Source: Rutidosis leptorrhynchoides
Taxonomy: Eukaryota > Streptophyta > Magnoliopsida > Asterales > Asteraceae
DNA: 64,000 nucleotides
Direction of reading: 5' to 3'
NCBI RefSeq assembly: GCF_046630445.1
Contig: NC_092333.1
Span: forward strand, 709,670,501 to 709,734,500
A program made the position numbers and the translations under genes. How positions within the stretch are numbered: the stretch's first letter is position 1; each line of letters opens with the position of its first letter. Shown piece by piece: positions 47,347 through 57,964 of this stretch. The notes beneath the pieces are model-generated. The model was not told the origin of the DNA and did not search any database. It was given only the letters and a program-made list of their open reading frames with translations.

Positions 47347-48948
47347 TTATCTCAAGAACAAAACCCGAATGACTGCAACGTTTACAGACTTTGTGCTGCC
47401 TTCCTTCCAGCATTTTTGTTGGGCTCTCGATACTGGAACGTCAACTTCTTGGCATCGAGTAATGCCATGTCAGCACGTTGTTGACTTTCTAAAGCTTCAG
47501 ATACACGTAGCTTCAGTTCCTCCTATAGAAGTTCTGCAAAATTCTTTTCTGTGTCTCCACTTACTTCGGGATCATGCTTTACACAATTTGCTTGAGATAT
47601 ATAATAAAGAAATTATCTCATACCCTCGTTTAGATTCATAAATTAAATGGTTGTACTTCTAAAATCAATGTTTAAGGGGCTATATTTTAAGTTTATATGC
47701 TTGACATAATCTGTATTGGAGTATATCACAGTCATAATGTGGAAAGTTTCCTCGTTTTAGCCTTCTAGGAAACATTAGTAGCACAAGCATCGGCAATTTG
47801 CATTGCACTGCACTATTTTAACCAAAAGATCTGACAATTTTTCATGTCAAGCATATAATATGATCTAGTCAACAATTAAATCAATAATTTCTTGGTCAAT
47901 ATGAACTTCTCAAATCTTCGTTGTACGTATTTGTGTACTGGCATGGGCCAAACTGCCGCAACGACTATATGCATATTGGGTGAGTAACAATAGTCCAAGT
48001 AGGTAACTTAAATTTTTAACAATTATTTAACTATCAGCCATCAAGGGCTAGGTCTACTGACAGTCTGAACTTGCAGGTGTCATGTAGATACTATGGTATA
48101 TTTAACATTCATGAAGGTGTAGTCCACATAATGAATGAAACAAAGAATTATTTCATGACAGTGTTACTAACCTGTGAAGGAACCATTGCTTAGCCATGCA
48201 TTATACATAAAAAGTTATCAAAATTGTGTCTCTAATTAATAACAATGCTGGAAAAAACATAATTAGATTTTGAAGCTTTCTGAAACCGTAATAAATGTCC
48301 TATGATTTCAAGTTAAGCAATGCAATCTGTGCCTTACGGAACAAATATTAGAGGCTTTTTCAGTTTCCACTAAAAATTTACTTGCAAACTGAATCATATG
48401 AATTGAAGTTACATTCTTGTGTACACAGAAACAAAGATTTAGTTAATCCAATTGTGCAATTTAAATGCAATCTTGTTATCAAATTTGATTAAAAGAAGTT
48501 TTCAAACCCTCATTAAATTTGACCCTAAATTAATGAAAAGTAGTTTACTTGATCCTTAGAAACACGTAACAGCAGAGATAAAACGGTTATCTTCATAAGG
48601 GTTTCAAGATCCATACAGTACTAATTCAGTCCAATAACGAAATCAAGATTTGTAAAATCAACAGATGAGAGGAAATTGGTGATATAATAAGTGGTAACAG
48701 ATGCTAAAAAGTAAAAAGGGTTAAACTTTACAAGACTGAAAATGAGTCTACTTTGAGGAATTGTAAGAAGTGGTTGAGAATCACAGTCACAGTTGCAAGT
48801 ACGGCAAGATAGGGCGGAGGATGAGCGGCGGACGGCGGCTAAACCTTCAGGAACATGCCAATATAAGGGCCAAGGGAGGACCTAATAAATAACCCGCCAA
48901 GCACAATCCTAAAAATGTGATTCCGATCTTTACAACGGCCGACCACAT
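47347..48948 (-). pseudogene. Broken DUF1068 (NKS1-like) membrane protein gene
   Basis: Read on the minus strand from an ATG at 48948: MWSAVVKIGITFLGLCLAGYLLGPP, a single N-terminal transmembrane segment. After seven extra bases (TTGGCCC) come LYWHVPEGLAAVRRSSS, then SCRTCNCDCDSQPLLTIPQ, ending at a probable donor near 48748. A second block at about 47590-47350 gives CVKHDPEVSGDTEKNFAELL, a TAG, then EELKLRVSEALESQQRADMALLDAKKLTFQY. The usual coiled-coil stretch is then missing, and the family's C-terminal WKEG (here KCWKEGSTKS) resumes in another frame. These are the marks of plant DUF1068 proteins, Golgi-associated in Arabidopsis (NKS1) as I recall. Lesions: a 7-base insertion, one stop, and an internal deletion with frameshift. 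The retained intron shows it arose by DNA duplication or decay in place, not by retroposition. TAG as a splice acceptor is an alternative reading for the stop. Confidence 0.7.
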
Positions 48949-49532
48949 GATCCGGCCCTGGTTGATGCCATTTCAACACAATTTTACCTTCTTTTTTAGA
49001 CAAAATTTCTTTAATCTTTACTTAACTTTACATCAAATTTGACTTACAATGTATCACAATTCTACATCCCGTTCTTTTTAGGGACGAGGAATGTAAAATT
49101 GACAGAAAGAAAAAGACGAGGATTAAAAAAAAAAGATGAGGGATGTAAAATTGTGATACATTAGGAACGAGGGATGCACACAAAAAAAGGACAAAAAGTC
49201 AAATTTGATGTAAAATTCAAGGACGAGGAATGAAATTTTGTCTTCTTTTCGTGAATAGATAAAACTTTAATTTCAGTGTATGCATATATGTTTGGGAAAT
49301 TTAATTTAAATATATCTAAAATGTGACGATATACAGTGGGACAACAGTGGCAAATTGTGGAGAAATGGGATTTTTTTTTTCATTTTCTATTCTTCTTGTT
49401 TATTGTTTACTCCATCTACTCCCATATCTAATAGTAATAGCCCATAGCCCACGCCGTTGGGTCAAAAACTTAAACCGAAAAAATGACATGAAAAAAAAAA
49501 TAATAGGAAAAGGACGAAAGTGCTTACGCTAT
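48949..49532. other. Intergenic stretch with a foldback repeat
   Basis: About 49001-49243 is an imperfect inverted repeat. The left arm reads GACAAAATTTCTTTAATC and ACATCAAATTTGACTT; the right arm, read on the opposite strand, gives GACAAAATTTCATTCC and ACATCAAATTTGACTT. AATGTATCACAATT and its complement lie further in. It is likely a MITE of about 243 bp. The remaining sequence holds nothing recognised. Confidence 0.5.
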
Positions 49533-50161
49533 TGTAACACCCTAGGCAAATCCCACATCGCCCACGGACATGAGTGATCATGGGATTATAAGGTAATACT
49601 CACGCTTAAATGACACAACGCGTTTTGGGACCACAGGCAGAGTGGATGTGCGAGTATGTTATGGTTAAGCGTGCTCGAGCAAGAGCACTACTAGGATGGG
49701 TGACCTCCTGGGAAAGTGCTTATCGTGTGTGGTCGCCAAGAAAAAACCGTGCGCCTGCGGGCAAAGCGGACAATATTGTGGTCATGTTAAGCTGGGGTGT
49801 TACAGAATGGTATCAGAGCCACTCATGTGTCGTTGGGGGGTGGTGGGTCAAATCTCAACGAGGACGATGAGTCCCTAAGGGGGGGTGAATGTAACACCCT
49901 AGGCAAATCCCACATCGTCCACGGACATGAGTGATCATGGGATTATAAGGTAATACTCACGCTTAAATGACACAACGCGTTTTGGGACCACAGGCAGAGC
50001 GGATGTGCGAGTATGTTATGGTTAAGCGTGCTCGAGCGAGAGCACTACTAGGATGGGTGACCTCCTGGGAAAGTGCTTATCGTGTGTGGTCGCCAAGAAA
50101 AAGCCGTGCGCCTGCGGGCAAAGCGGACAATATTGTGGTCATGTTAAGCTGGGGTGTTACA
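49533..50161 (+). mobile_element. Cassandra-type TRIM with 5S rRNA-like LTRs
   Basis: Two 272-bp LTRs (49533-49804 and 49890-50161) start TGTAACACCC and end GGTGTTACA. Between them lie only 85 bases, with a PBS TGGTATCAGAGCC at 49808-49820 and a G-run PPT before the right LTR. Each LTR carries a stretch matching the 3' half of 5S rRNA: GTTAAGCGTGCTCGAGC, then CTACTAGGATGGGTGACCTC, then CTGGGAA, which includes the polymerase III internal promoter. This is the hallmark of Cassandra elements, which code for no protein. GCTAT precedes the left LTR (49528-49532). The matching GCTAT is found at 50668-50672, on the far side of a hAT MITE inserted at the right LTR edge. The LTRs are nearly identical. 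Confidence 0.9.
49664..49726 (+). promoter_or_regulatory. 5S rRNA-like polymerase III internal promoter in the left Cassandra LTR
   Basis: GTTAAGCGTGCTCGAGC corresponds to the 5S A-box and intermediate region, and GATGGGTGACCTCCTGGGAA to the C-box. The second LTR has the same at about 50021-50083. It is 5S-derived, not a 5S gene: the first half of 5S rRNA is absent. Confidence 0.8.
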
Positions 50162-50163
50162 GC

Positions 50164-50661
50164 CAAGGTTGTAAAAGTCGCGAGTCGGGGACGCATCGGT
50201 CGAGACCTAAAAAGGACGCATCGGCTGAGTCGCTGACACGTCGGGGACGCATCGGTCGTTGACCAACGTTGACTTTATTAATAATTTCTTAAATATATAT
50301 TTATATACGTATAAAATAGTTGATTCTGTACCATAAATTTCTTAAATAAGAACTTGTATTTAAATACAATCAAACTTCAAACTCAATTAATGTTACCGAG
50401 TACATAATCAGTAAGAACACAGAGAAAAGAGCGGCCCAAAAAATGAAAACAAACCATAATTTTAAAACATATCACATCTTAACGAAAATTTGACTGATTT
50501 TGACCGTTTTTAACCAAATTTGACCGTCTTTGACAGACATTGACCAAACTTTTAGCTTTGACCATCTTTTGAGTCGTTTTCAGAAAAAACGGGACGGAGA
50601 ATCCAAAAAAACGACGCATCGGCCGACGCGTCGGCCAAGTCGGTCGACTTTTACAACACTG
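50164..50661. mobile_element. 498-bp hAT-type MITE with 8-bp duplication, inserted at the Cassandra edge
   Basis: Termini are CAAGGTTGTAAAAGTCG and, on the other strand, CAGTGTTGTAAAAGTCG. GTTACAGC is duplicated exactly at 50156-50163 and 50662-50669. The interior is rich in GACGCATCGG and GTCGAG motifs and a TTGACC/GGTCAA series. Eight-base duplications with CA..G termini mark hAT elements. No transposase is encoded. Confidence 0.8.
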
Positions 50662-50671
50662 GTTACAGCTA

Positions 50672-50970
50672 TGATGACGTAAGCGTAACATCATACGGGT
50701 ACTATTCATAGTTGTTGGCTATTATATGTAACTAGATGGAGGTCCGGAGTAGCCCACTCCGTCGGGCCAGATAATCGGGATGAAAAACCGCAAAAAAAAG
50801 GAAAAAACCCACTAAAAGACGAAGTAGGTGACGTCATGATGACATCACCCGAGTACTATTCATTGGTGTTGGCTAATATACTTATTATAAATATAAATAT
50901 AAACTAGAAAAAAGGTCTGCCACTTCGTTGGCCAAAACACGAACAAAAAAAAGGGAAAAAAATTTTACTG
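50672..50970. repeat. Two diverged tandem units with Helitron-like ends
   Basis: Two units of about 150 bases share ATGATGAC, then GTACTATTCAT and GTTGGCTA, then ACTAGA followed by a small hairpin. On the minus strand each reads hairpin (GCCC-GACGGAGT-GGGC, or GCCA-ACGAAG-TGGC), a short spacer, then CTAGT, like the 3' end of Helitrons. No Rep/helicase gene is present. Confidence 0.35.
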
Positions 50971-51085
50971 TTCATCAGCTCCGCTTACTGTTCATCGGCT
51001 CCAGTTACTGTTCATCGGCTCCCGTGGCTCGGCTCCGGCTACTGTTCATTGGTTTGGTGGCTCGGCTTACTGTTCATTGGGGGAG
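50970..51085. repeat. Degenerate short tandem repeat of TACTGTTCATCGGCTCC
   Basis: About six spaced copies of ACTGTTCATC/T, several followed by GGCTCC or GGCTC, lie between 50970 and 51085. The unit length is irregular. No coding potential was seen. Confidence 0.55.
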
Positions 51086-51234
51086 CCTGTTATAAGTATA
51101 TATATATATAATTATAATTATAATATAATTATAATGTTTTGACTTTGGTAAAATATATTTAAAAAAAATTCATTAACATGAAATTTATCGACTAACATTT
51201 AAGAGTGCTCCCAAACAATGAGAGCACTTCCTCC

Positions 51235-51812
51235 TAGGGATGGAAATGAATGTTCGATCTATCGGATATTCATCTGATCTGATTCATTTAAATGGATACG
51301 GATGATCTAAATGGATGATAAACGGATATGGATATGGATATGGACGATGTGAAAAATTAGTGGATCGGGTATAGATGATATTTTCCCATCCATGGATATA
51401 TCCATTTACCACCCGAAATAATATTTACATATAAATATATACATATTTACTTGAATATATGCGTTTACATTTACATTTACATTTCCCTATATATGTACAC
51501 TATAAACTATTAAAATGTTATCGAAAATTTAGATTGTGAAGACAAAATTATGTAAAGAATATTAAATTTGTTTATCTTGCATATATTAAATATCTATGTG
51601 AAAAATACTTTGATGATTTTATTTCATTATAGAATTTTTTTTTGAAAAACTTAACACCCAATGGACATCCGTTTACCCGCTTCGTCCAACGGATGTGGAT
51701 ATGGATGGATGGATTATATTTAAATGGATATGGATATGGATTTTAAAAATTAAATGGATATGGATATGGATATAGGTTCACCCGATCAATATCCGATCCA
51801 TTGCCATCCCTA
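51235..51812. mobile_element. 578-bp hAT-type MITE with 8-bp duplication
   Basis: It starts TAGGGATGGAAATG and ends CATTGCCATCCCTA, with CTTCCTCC duplicated at 51227-51234 and 51813-51820. The interior is full of GGATATGGATATGG motifs and their complements. No transposase. Confidence 0.8.
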
Positions 51813-52158
51813 CTTCCTCCCCTGGACTAGCCGTCACATCAGCAAAACTAACCAGTATCAAATACTATTATAGCAATCACATATTTCCTCATAAAAATTA
51901 GTAGCCACTATATTAGTTAACTAATTAAATGTACAAGTTTAAAAACAAAAGATGTAGTACCACTTAATATTGCATATATACTTTATTTCACAAACATTTC
52001 ACAAAAGGACATGAAAAAAGACGAGAAAGTGGGCTAAAGGCTGGGCGGGAATCAAGTCGTAACCGTTGTGAGCTCCCTAATACAAACATAAATATTTAAA
52101 GTTAATATTATAAAGGGAAGATGTTCAAAGTCAAAAATTCAAAAGTCTTGCATGAGAA

Positions 52159-52576
52159 CAAGGTTGCAAAAGACGTGAGACGGGGTCGAGACGGTCGAGT
52201 CCTAAAAAGGTCGTTACGGGGGTCGAGACGGACGTTGACCAAAGTTGATTTTTAAATATATAAGTATATAAATGTATATATGTGTACATATTTAAAAGCC
52301 AAAAACTTTAGTTAACTAATTTGTACTCATAATTGCTATCAATGTTAATATAATACATAAAATTCAAACTAAAATACAACAAATTTGACCGATTTTACCG
52401 ACTTTCTGGCTTTTTCGAATTTTGAGAGACTTTGACCTGATTTTTTTTCAACTTTGACCCAAAATTTGACCGTTCACTGTCATATTAAACGGTTTACTTC
52501 GAGACGGGAAGTGCTAGTTACCAAACCGTCACAACGGGCATCGAAACGGCTCGAGACGGGGTGTTTTGCAACAGTG
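52159..52576. mobile_element. 418-bp hAT-type MITE, same family as 50164-50661
   Basis: Termini are CAAGGTTGCAAAAG and, on the other strand, CACTGTTGCAAAA. CATGAGAA is duplicated at 52151-52158 and 52577-52584. The interior shares GGTCGAGACGG, CCTAAAAAGG and the TTGACC series with the copy at 50164. Confidence 0.78.
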
Positions 52577-52584
52577 CATGAGAA

Positions 52585-52956
52585 CCAACATAAGGAAAGA
52601 TTTTGATTTTTTATTATCTAAAACCAATATGGAGGTTTTGCAAAATTTATTTTTTTATTAAATGATTTGAATTGAAAATAAATAGCTATATCTGTATAGA
52701 TAATTTTATTTTACTACAACAAAATAAAAGAAATTTATTTATAGTCACACATGCACACAGTTGTATTCAATTAAGTCAAAAAATTTCTAAATATTAAAAT
52801 TTATAATTTTACATTAATTAGTTCAATGTAACACCTACACTTTTTTATGTATGTATTAATTATAAATTATGATTTTTAATTAAATTTATTTAAATTCAAA
52901 AAATTGATTAATAAAAGAAAATTAATTAAAAGATTAAATGTTTACCTTTATTTTAA
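52585..52956. other. AT-rich stretch without genes
   Basis: Strongly AT-rich sequence with TTTATT and AATTAA runs; no repeat ends or reading frames that can be supported. Confidence 0.4.
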
Positions 52957-53235
52957 CTCTTATATACTAATTGTGATGGGCAAATGTGTAGTTTTAGTTA
53001 TATACGATTGTAGTTTTGAGTTTGCGTTCACATTACAACCGGTCCCTCAACTTCGAATATATTTACACAATGACCTCTCAAGTCTACACATTAACTCTTA
53101 CTCTTATATACTAAATGTGATGGGCAAATGTGTAGTTTTAGCTATATACGATTGTAGTTTACAGTTTGCGTTCACATTATAACCGGCCCCTCAACTTCAG
53201 ATATATTTACACAATGACCCCTCAAGTCTACACTT
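52957..53235. repeat. Two-copy tandem repeat, period 144 bp
   Basis: Units starting CTCTTATATACTAA at 52957 and 53101 share GTGATGGGCAAATGTGTAG, ATATACGATTGTAGTTT and CCCTCAACTTC with few differences. The open frame across it (about 92 residues) simply reflects the duplication and is not supported as a gene. Confidence 0.75.
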
Positions 53236-53299
53236 GTTAAGGGGTTAAAAGTGTAAATATATAATTTTATTAATATAAAAGAAACTAATTTCACCCGAA

Positions 53300-53828
53300 T
53301 TTATAACGGGCCTTATCTTCTCGGCCGGTGAGAGTTAAATTTTTCCGAGACCACCGTTCAATTCAGAAAAATCTTACGAACCCAACAGGACTAACTATAC
53401 GCGAAACGGACAATCTTTAAAAAAACACTAAACACAACGATAACCCGTATCTTCCCGCTCGCCACGAGTTAAATTTTTTCGCCGGCAGCGACAAACTTGA
53501 AATAATTTTATGAACAAAACGAAATTAACCATGTTCGAAACGGACACTTTTTAAAAAATGCTATATACAACGACAGCCCGTATCTTTCTGCTCGCCGCGA
53601 GTTAAATTTTTCCGACAGCACCGTTACACTCGAAAAAATTTATTGAACAAAACAAAACAAGCTGCGTTCGAAACAGATACTTTTTAAAAAACGCTTAACA
53701 CAACGACATCTAAAACGGCGCTTAACACATGGGCCGTGTTCCCCTCTGTAAATACACAACGCTACGTTAAATATGAATACGCAGTCCGAAAGCCCTCTGC
53801 CGCAACGCGCGGGCCGGTCCGGACTAGT
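53300..53828 (+). repeat. Three-copy tandem repeat (about 134 bp) ending in a Helitron-like terminus
   Basis: GTTAAATTTTT occurs at 53334, 53468 and 53601, each followed by a CGAC or CCGTT block, ACAAAAC-like spacers and CGAAACGGACA-like blocks. The stretch ends GCCGCAACGCGCGGGCC, a spacer, then CTAGT at about 53828, resembling the 3' end of plant Helitrons, which often carry internal tandem repeats. Confidence 0.45.
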
Positions 53829-53919
53829 TAATATTAAATTTCAATGATTAATTTAGATTTTGATTAATGTCATATTTGTCTTTTTGTTCAAATCAATCAA
53901 TAGTTGAATTAATATAATA

Positions 53920-54213
53920 TTCATTAGACAAAACACTGTAACACTATTCACCTACAGTAACACTATAACTACAGTGTTTTTCAAACATTTCTTTAACACT
54001 TATATTCTCAAATTATTTTTTACTTCTTTCACCCAACAATCTTCTTTTTTCAATTTACTCACAAAATAAAGGTTCCCGAATACCTTTCAAATTACCTCAT
54101 TTTTCCTATCAAATTTAGCAAGCATTTAGCAAAACACTCTGCTTCAAGGAATGGCCAACAAATTATATCTGAAACGGATCCCCCGACACGAAGCGAGGGC
54201 TCACAAACTAGTT
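53920..54213 (+). mobile_element. Small Helitron-like element
   Basis: The stretch begins near TCATTAGACAAAACACTG and ends CCCCCGACACGAAGCGAGGG, a 7-base spacer, then CTAGT. A TC start, an imperfect hairpin and a CTAGT end are Helitron-like, but the start is uncertain and no protein is encoded. Confidence 0.35.
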
Positions 54214-54653
54214 TGAACTATTAATTTGAATTTCAATAATTGAATAGTAATTGGTAATAAGAATAAATATTTTTTTTATTATTTATTGTTATAAAATATA
54301 GAAATAATTAAAAAAATATAAATATAACAATTTAATAAATAATAAAGATAATAATAAAATAATTATAATCATTATTAATAATAATTACAAATAATGATTA
54401 ATATAATAATAATAATTCTAGCAATAATAACCTTTTTATGTAGGCTGAAAAATACCAAAAACAAAAAAAATAATAAAAAAAATTAAAAAAAAAAAATTAA
54501 AAAAAAAGAAGAAGAAAAGAAGTAGAAGCCCGAATAAGTGAAAGGCCCATCATCCGATCTGGAACTCAGCTGCAGCACTAAACCACCACCACCATCATAC
54601 GCACACTTTCCGATTTTCATCAATAAATCTTACTCTATTACTATACTATCGTT
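54214..54653. other. AT-rich upstream region of the next gene
   Basis: Long ATAATAATA and A-run sequence up to about 54520, then a more mixed segment (CCACCACCACCATCAT) just before the ATG at 54654, likely the 5' leader. Confidence 0.35.
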
Positions 54654-57459
54654 ATGGACTTTGATACACTACCGGATCTAATCGATAAATCTCAGATTCA
54701 ATTCCGACGACTCGCCGGACTTTCATCATTCAACCCTAACGACACCACTCTACCTCCTCTTCCCACCGTTTCATCATCTATCTCTGCCCTAGACCCCTCG
54801 CCATCTAACCTGAGATGCAAATTCTGTAAAGGAAAGCTTTTGAGAGACTTACAGTCACTGATTTGTATTTATTGTGGCGAATTTCAGAAAAATGATGTTC
54901 ATCCTGATCCTATTGCCTTCAATTCCACCATTGGATACAGCTGGTTACTTCAATCATTGAACTTTAATGGATCGGTTAGGGTTATACTCTTTTTATATTT
55001 GATTCTACTAGTCTACTATATTTTATATTATTTGATATCGTTAATGCTAATACTAAGTGTAGGATTTATATACTACAAGTATTAATATGGATTTAGGGGG
55101 TGTTTGGTTAGTGGATATGCTGGTATGGGAATGAGGGAATGTGTTTGATTATCAATTTAGGATTACAGTTATGATGTTGCTTTGCAAGTTTATGATTGTG
55201 TGCTGTTCTGTTTTAGTCTTACATAATACCGTTGTGTCCTTCACATACAATTTAATTTACTTTTAGGAAAGAGTTGGGTCTTTGGCTGAAGGAGTCGGGA
55301 TAAATGGATCGCCGAGCCCTGCAGAAGACGAGGCAACTTTGTCTGAGCTTCTAGATTTGAAGATTACCTTGCGGGACCAGCCTAAGTATTCCGAGAATCT
55401 CAAGTCCTATGAACATAACAGATCTTTGAATCTTGATGCAACCGATGTGGACGATTTTTTTGTAGAGTCAAAGCGAGATATTCATATAGGGTCAGATGTA
55501 CGTGAAGAACTACAGGTTGCCAATAACAGTGATCAGAATAAGGCCTTTGAGGCTCAGGAGAATTATAACGTTTTGCCATCTGAGACATCTGTTACTTCCC
55601 CAATTGATGATGCTTCATCTGATTGGAATGCAGAATTTCAATTTGCAGATACCAAAATGGAAGATGAGATTCCCAAATCAGCTGATCATTTTGTAGGTTC
55701 TGAAGCTGATTTGTCATTACAAATGGATGCAGTTTTTGGGCAGGAAAAAAGCTTTAATAGCAAGAAAGTGAATGATGCTTCAGATTTGTTTCAAGATGAC
55801 CTTATTGCTAATGTAAGTCCTGATTCAGTTGTTAAAGCAGATGCTAGGTTATTGGGTCATGTAAATGTAAATGATCCTAACCTAAAAGATGCATATGAAG
55901 ATGATGACTGGTCTGGTGTTGGTAATTGGCAGAAAAGTGCTGCTAACAACAGTGATGTTTCTCAGCAGGCTATTCAGTTAGACTTGTTTGAAAATGTAAA
56001 AGATAGATCTTTGCACGATAATCAAAATGATTCATCAACAGATTGGTTTGATGATACAAACTGGAAGAAAAGTGGTGCCGAAAACACTGATCCGATGCAG
56101 GCTGATCAGTTAAACTTATTTGACAAAGTAAATGATGGATCTTCACAGGATAATCATATGGATTCAACTACAGATTGGTTTGGTAATAGTGACTGGCAAA
56201 AACATGGTGCTGAAAACACTGTTGTTGATCATTTAGACTTGTTTGACAAAATAAATGATGGATCTTTACAGGACAGTCAAAAAGATTCATCGATAGATTG
56301 GTTTGAAAGTAGTAGCTTTAATAAAAGTACCATTAACAATACAGTAATCGTTAAGAATGATAATTTATTTGATAGTAAACCACTGTTTGACCCAATTTCT
56401 TCACCATCATTAGTTAATGACTTAATGGAGACTGAAAAGTCAGATCTTGATAATTCAGACAAACAACATTCAGATGCTACTGATTGGTTTCAAAATAGTC
56501 AATGGCCAGTTGTGGCCAGCAAAGATGATGATGATGATGGGTTTGATGAATGGAACGATTTCACAAGCTCAACTGGTAATCAAGATACTCAGAAACAAAG
56601 TAGTAATGTGGAAAATGCTGCTGGCGAAACGAAACTGGAATCAAATTTGTTCCCGTCAACATCTGATCCACAGGAAGTTGATTTTGGCAACTTCTTACAG
56701 TCGGATCCGTTTTCTGGCTCATCTAGTAACAAAGATTCAAAAGATACTCATGAAGTGTATGATATCTATTCACAAGTATCCACAACAAACAGGTAAGCAC
56801 TACTATCTTGGTGTCGGGTCGTAGTCACTACCACAGGTGGCAAAATAGACGGGTTTCACCAGTAAAAAAAATGGGTATCTTTTTGTACATGATGAAATGG
56901 ACTAGGCAGGGGCAGGTTGGTCTGAAACCCGTTTTCTCCATCTTCAAAAATAATGTGTAAATACTTTATGTTATATACGGGTACAATTTTCACCACGATA
57001 ATAACTTTTCTGTATAAACTTGTCAACGAGCTTTTATGCGTTAAAATTACATATTTATACTGCCAGTGACTAACCCATTTGACCCGTTTTCTTTTATAGC
57101 TATTTTTTTATTTTTAATTGTATGCGTGAAAAGCTGGATTATTACATCATGGTTTATCTTGTTTAATTTGTTTTCCATATATTTCTTTGTTGACAAACGT
57201 GAGAGTAATAAATTATTACCATATTAATTTTTACCAAAAAATTGCATTTGATGTTTTTCTTCTACTAATCATCTGCGTATCCAGGAATGCTAATGTTGAT
57301 GAATCTAAGAATGATGAAATTACTCTCAATGCAACTACAAGTCGGAATAACGATGTACAAATGCTATTGTCACAAATGCATGACCTGTCTTTCATGCTCA
57401 AGAGCGAGCTTTCGATTCCTTCAAAGTCCGATGATCGTGATCCGAATTCTCACAGTTAA
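54654..57459 (+). CDS. Plant zinc-ribbon protein with internal repeats (DUF7815-like, function unknown)
   Basis: Three exons (54654-54974, 55267-56792, 57285-57459) join in frame to 673 residues. Exon 1 gives MDFDTLPDLIDKSQIQFRRLAGL and a four-cysteine ribbon, LRCKFCKGKL then LICIYCGEF, the region I recall as DUF7815 in plant proteins often labelled dentin sialophosphoprotein-related. Exon 2 is long, acidic and disordered. Residues about 320-470 hold three to four repeats of about 43 residues, each with a DWF/DDW start, an NWxKS-like step and a DLFD/NLFD core ending DxSxxDxxxD. The C-terminus (MLLSQMHDLSFMLKSELSIP) is amphipathic. Repeated DWF, DLF and DPF motifs recall short ligands of clathrin adaptor appendages, so a trafficking role is possible, but this is inference. 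Exon 1 runs on open past its donor, so intron 1 retention would give a truncated product. Confidence 0.8.
56838..57085. repeat. Copy of the GGTGGCAAA short TIR element in intron 2
   Basis: GGTGGCAAAATAGACGGG near 56838 and ACCCATTTGACCCG near 57075 match the termini and GGGTCAA motifs seen in CAP-H introns, so the same element family occurs in this second gene. Confidence 0.45.
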
Positions 57460-57964
57460 GGATCAGGATGAGTTGTGTGTGTGTGTACATTTGAAATTAT
57501 ACCTTGATTTTACGAGATGTACACATTTAAACACCCCCTGTTGTACTACATGTATACCTTTGAGTTGGATTATAGAGAGAATAGTTGGTGTATATTGATA
57601 GCTAAGAATCTTAGATGATCTTTGAGATCCTGTGTGTTATTTTGCTTGATTGGTGAGATGGAGTTTATGTATTTTGTATTCATTGAATGTAGAAAGAAGA
57701 CTTGATTTACCCTTTTTTGGGGTGCTTTCCTGAATTTCAGTTCAAGTTTTCTCTATATTTATACTTATCTGCATCTGAATTTAAAGTAAACTATATGTGA
57801 CAGGCTACTGTATTTCAAGACATTTAAGTTTCTGTAATAATATCACAATTTTTTTTCTCACTCAGATTTATGAAGAATGTATTCCTTGAAGAAGTTATAT
57901 GTGACCTTTGGATATAAGACTTGTATCTTTATGTGATCCACAGTCAATTTGTATTCTGTTATAA
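57460..57964. other. Downstream of the zinc-ribbon gene
   Basis: Presumed 3' untranslated region, T-rich, with no canonical AATAAA near the stop codon. Nothing else is recognised before the LINE fragment. Confidence 0.35.

Noticed and set aside
49664-49726. A genuine 5S rRNA gene
   Set aside because: Only the 3' half of 5S is present, twice, each within an LTR with PBS between; this is Cassandra.
49610-50262. Frames of 60-90 residues around 49610-50262 as small genes
   Set aside because: They are translations of the 5S-like Cassandra LTRs, kept open only because the repeat is duplicated.
52904-53182. 92-residue frame with internal repeat
   Set aside because: Product of a 144-bp non-coding tandem duplication; no codon bias or motif.
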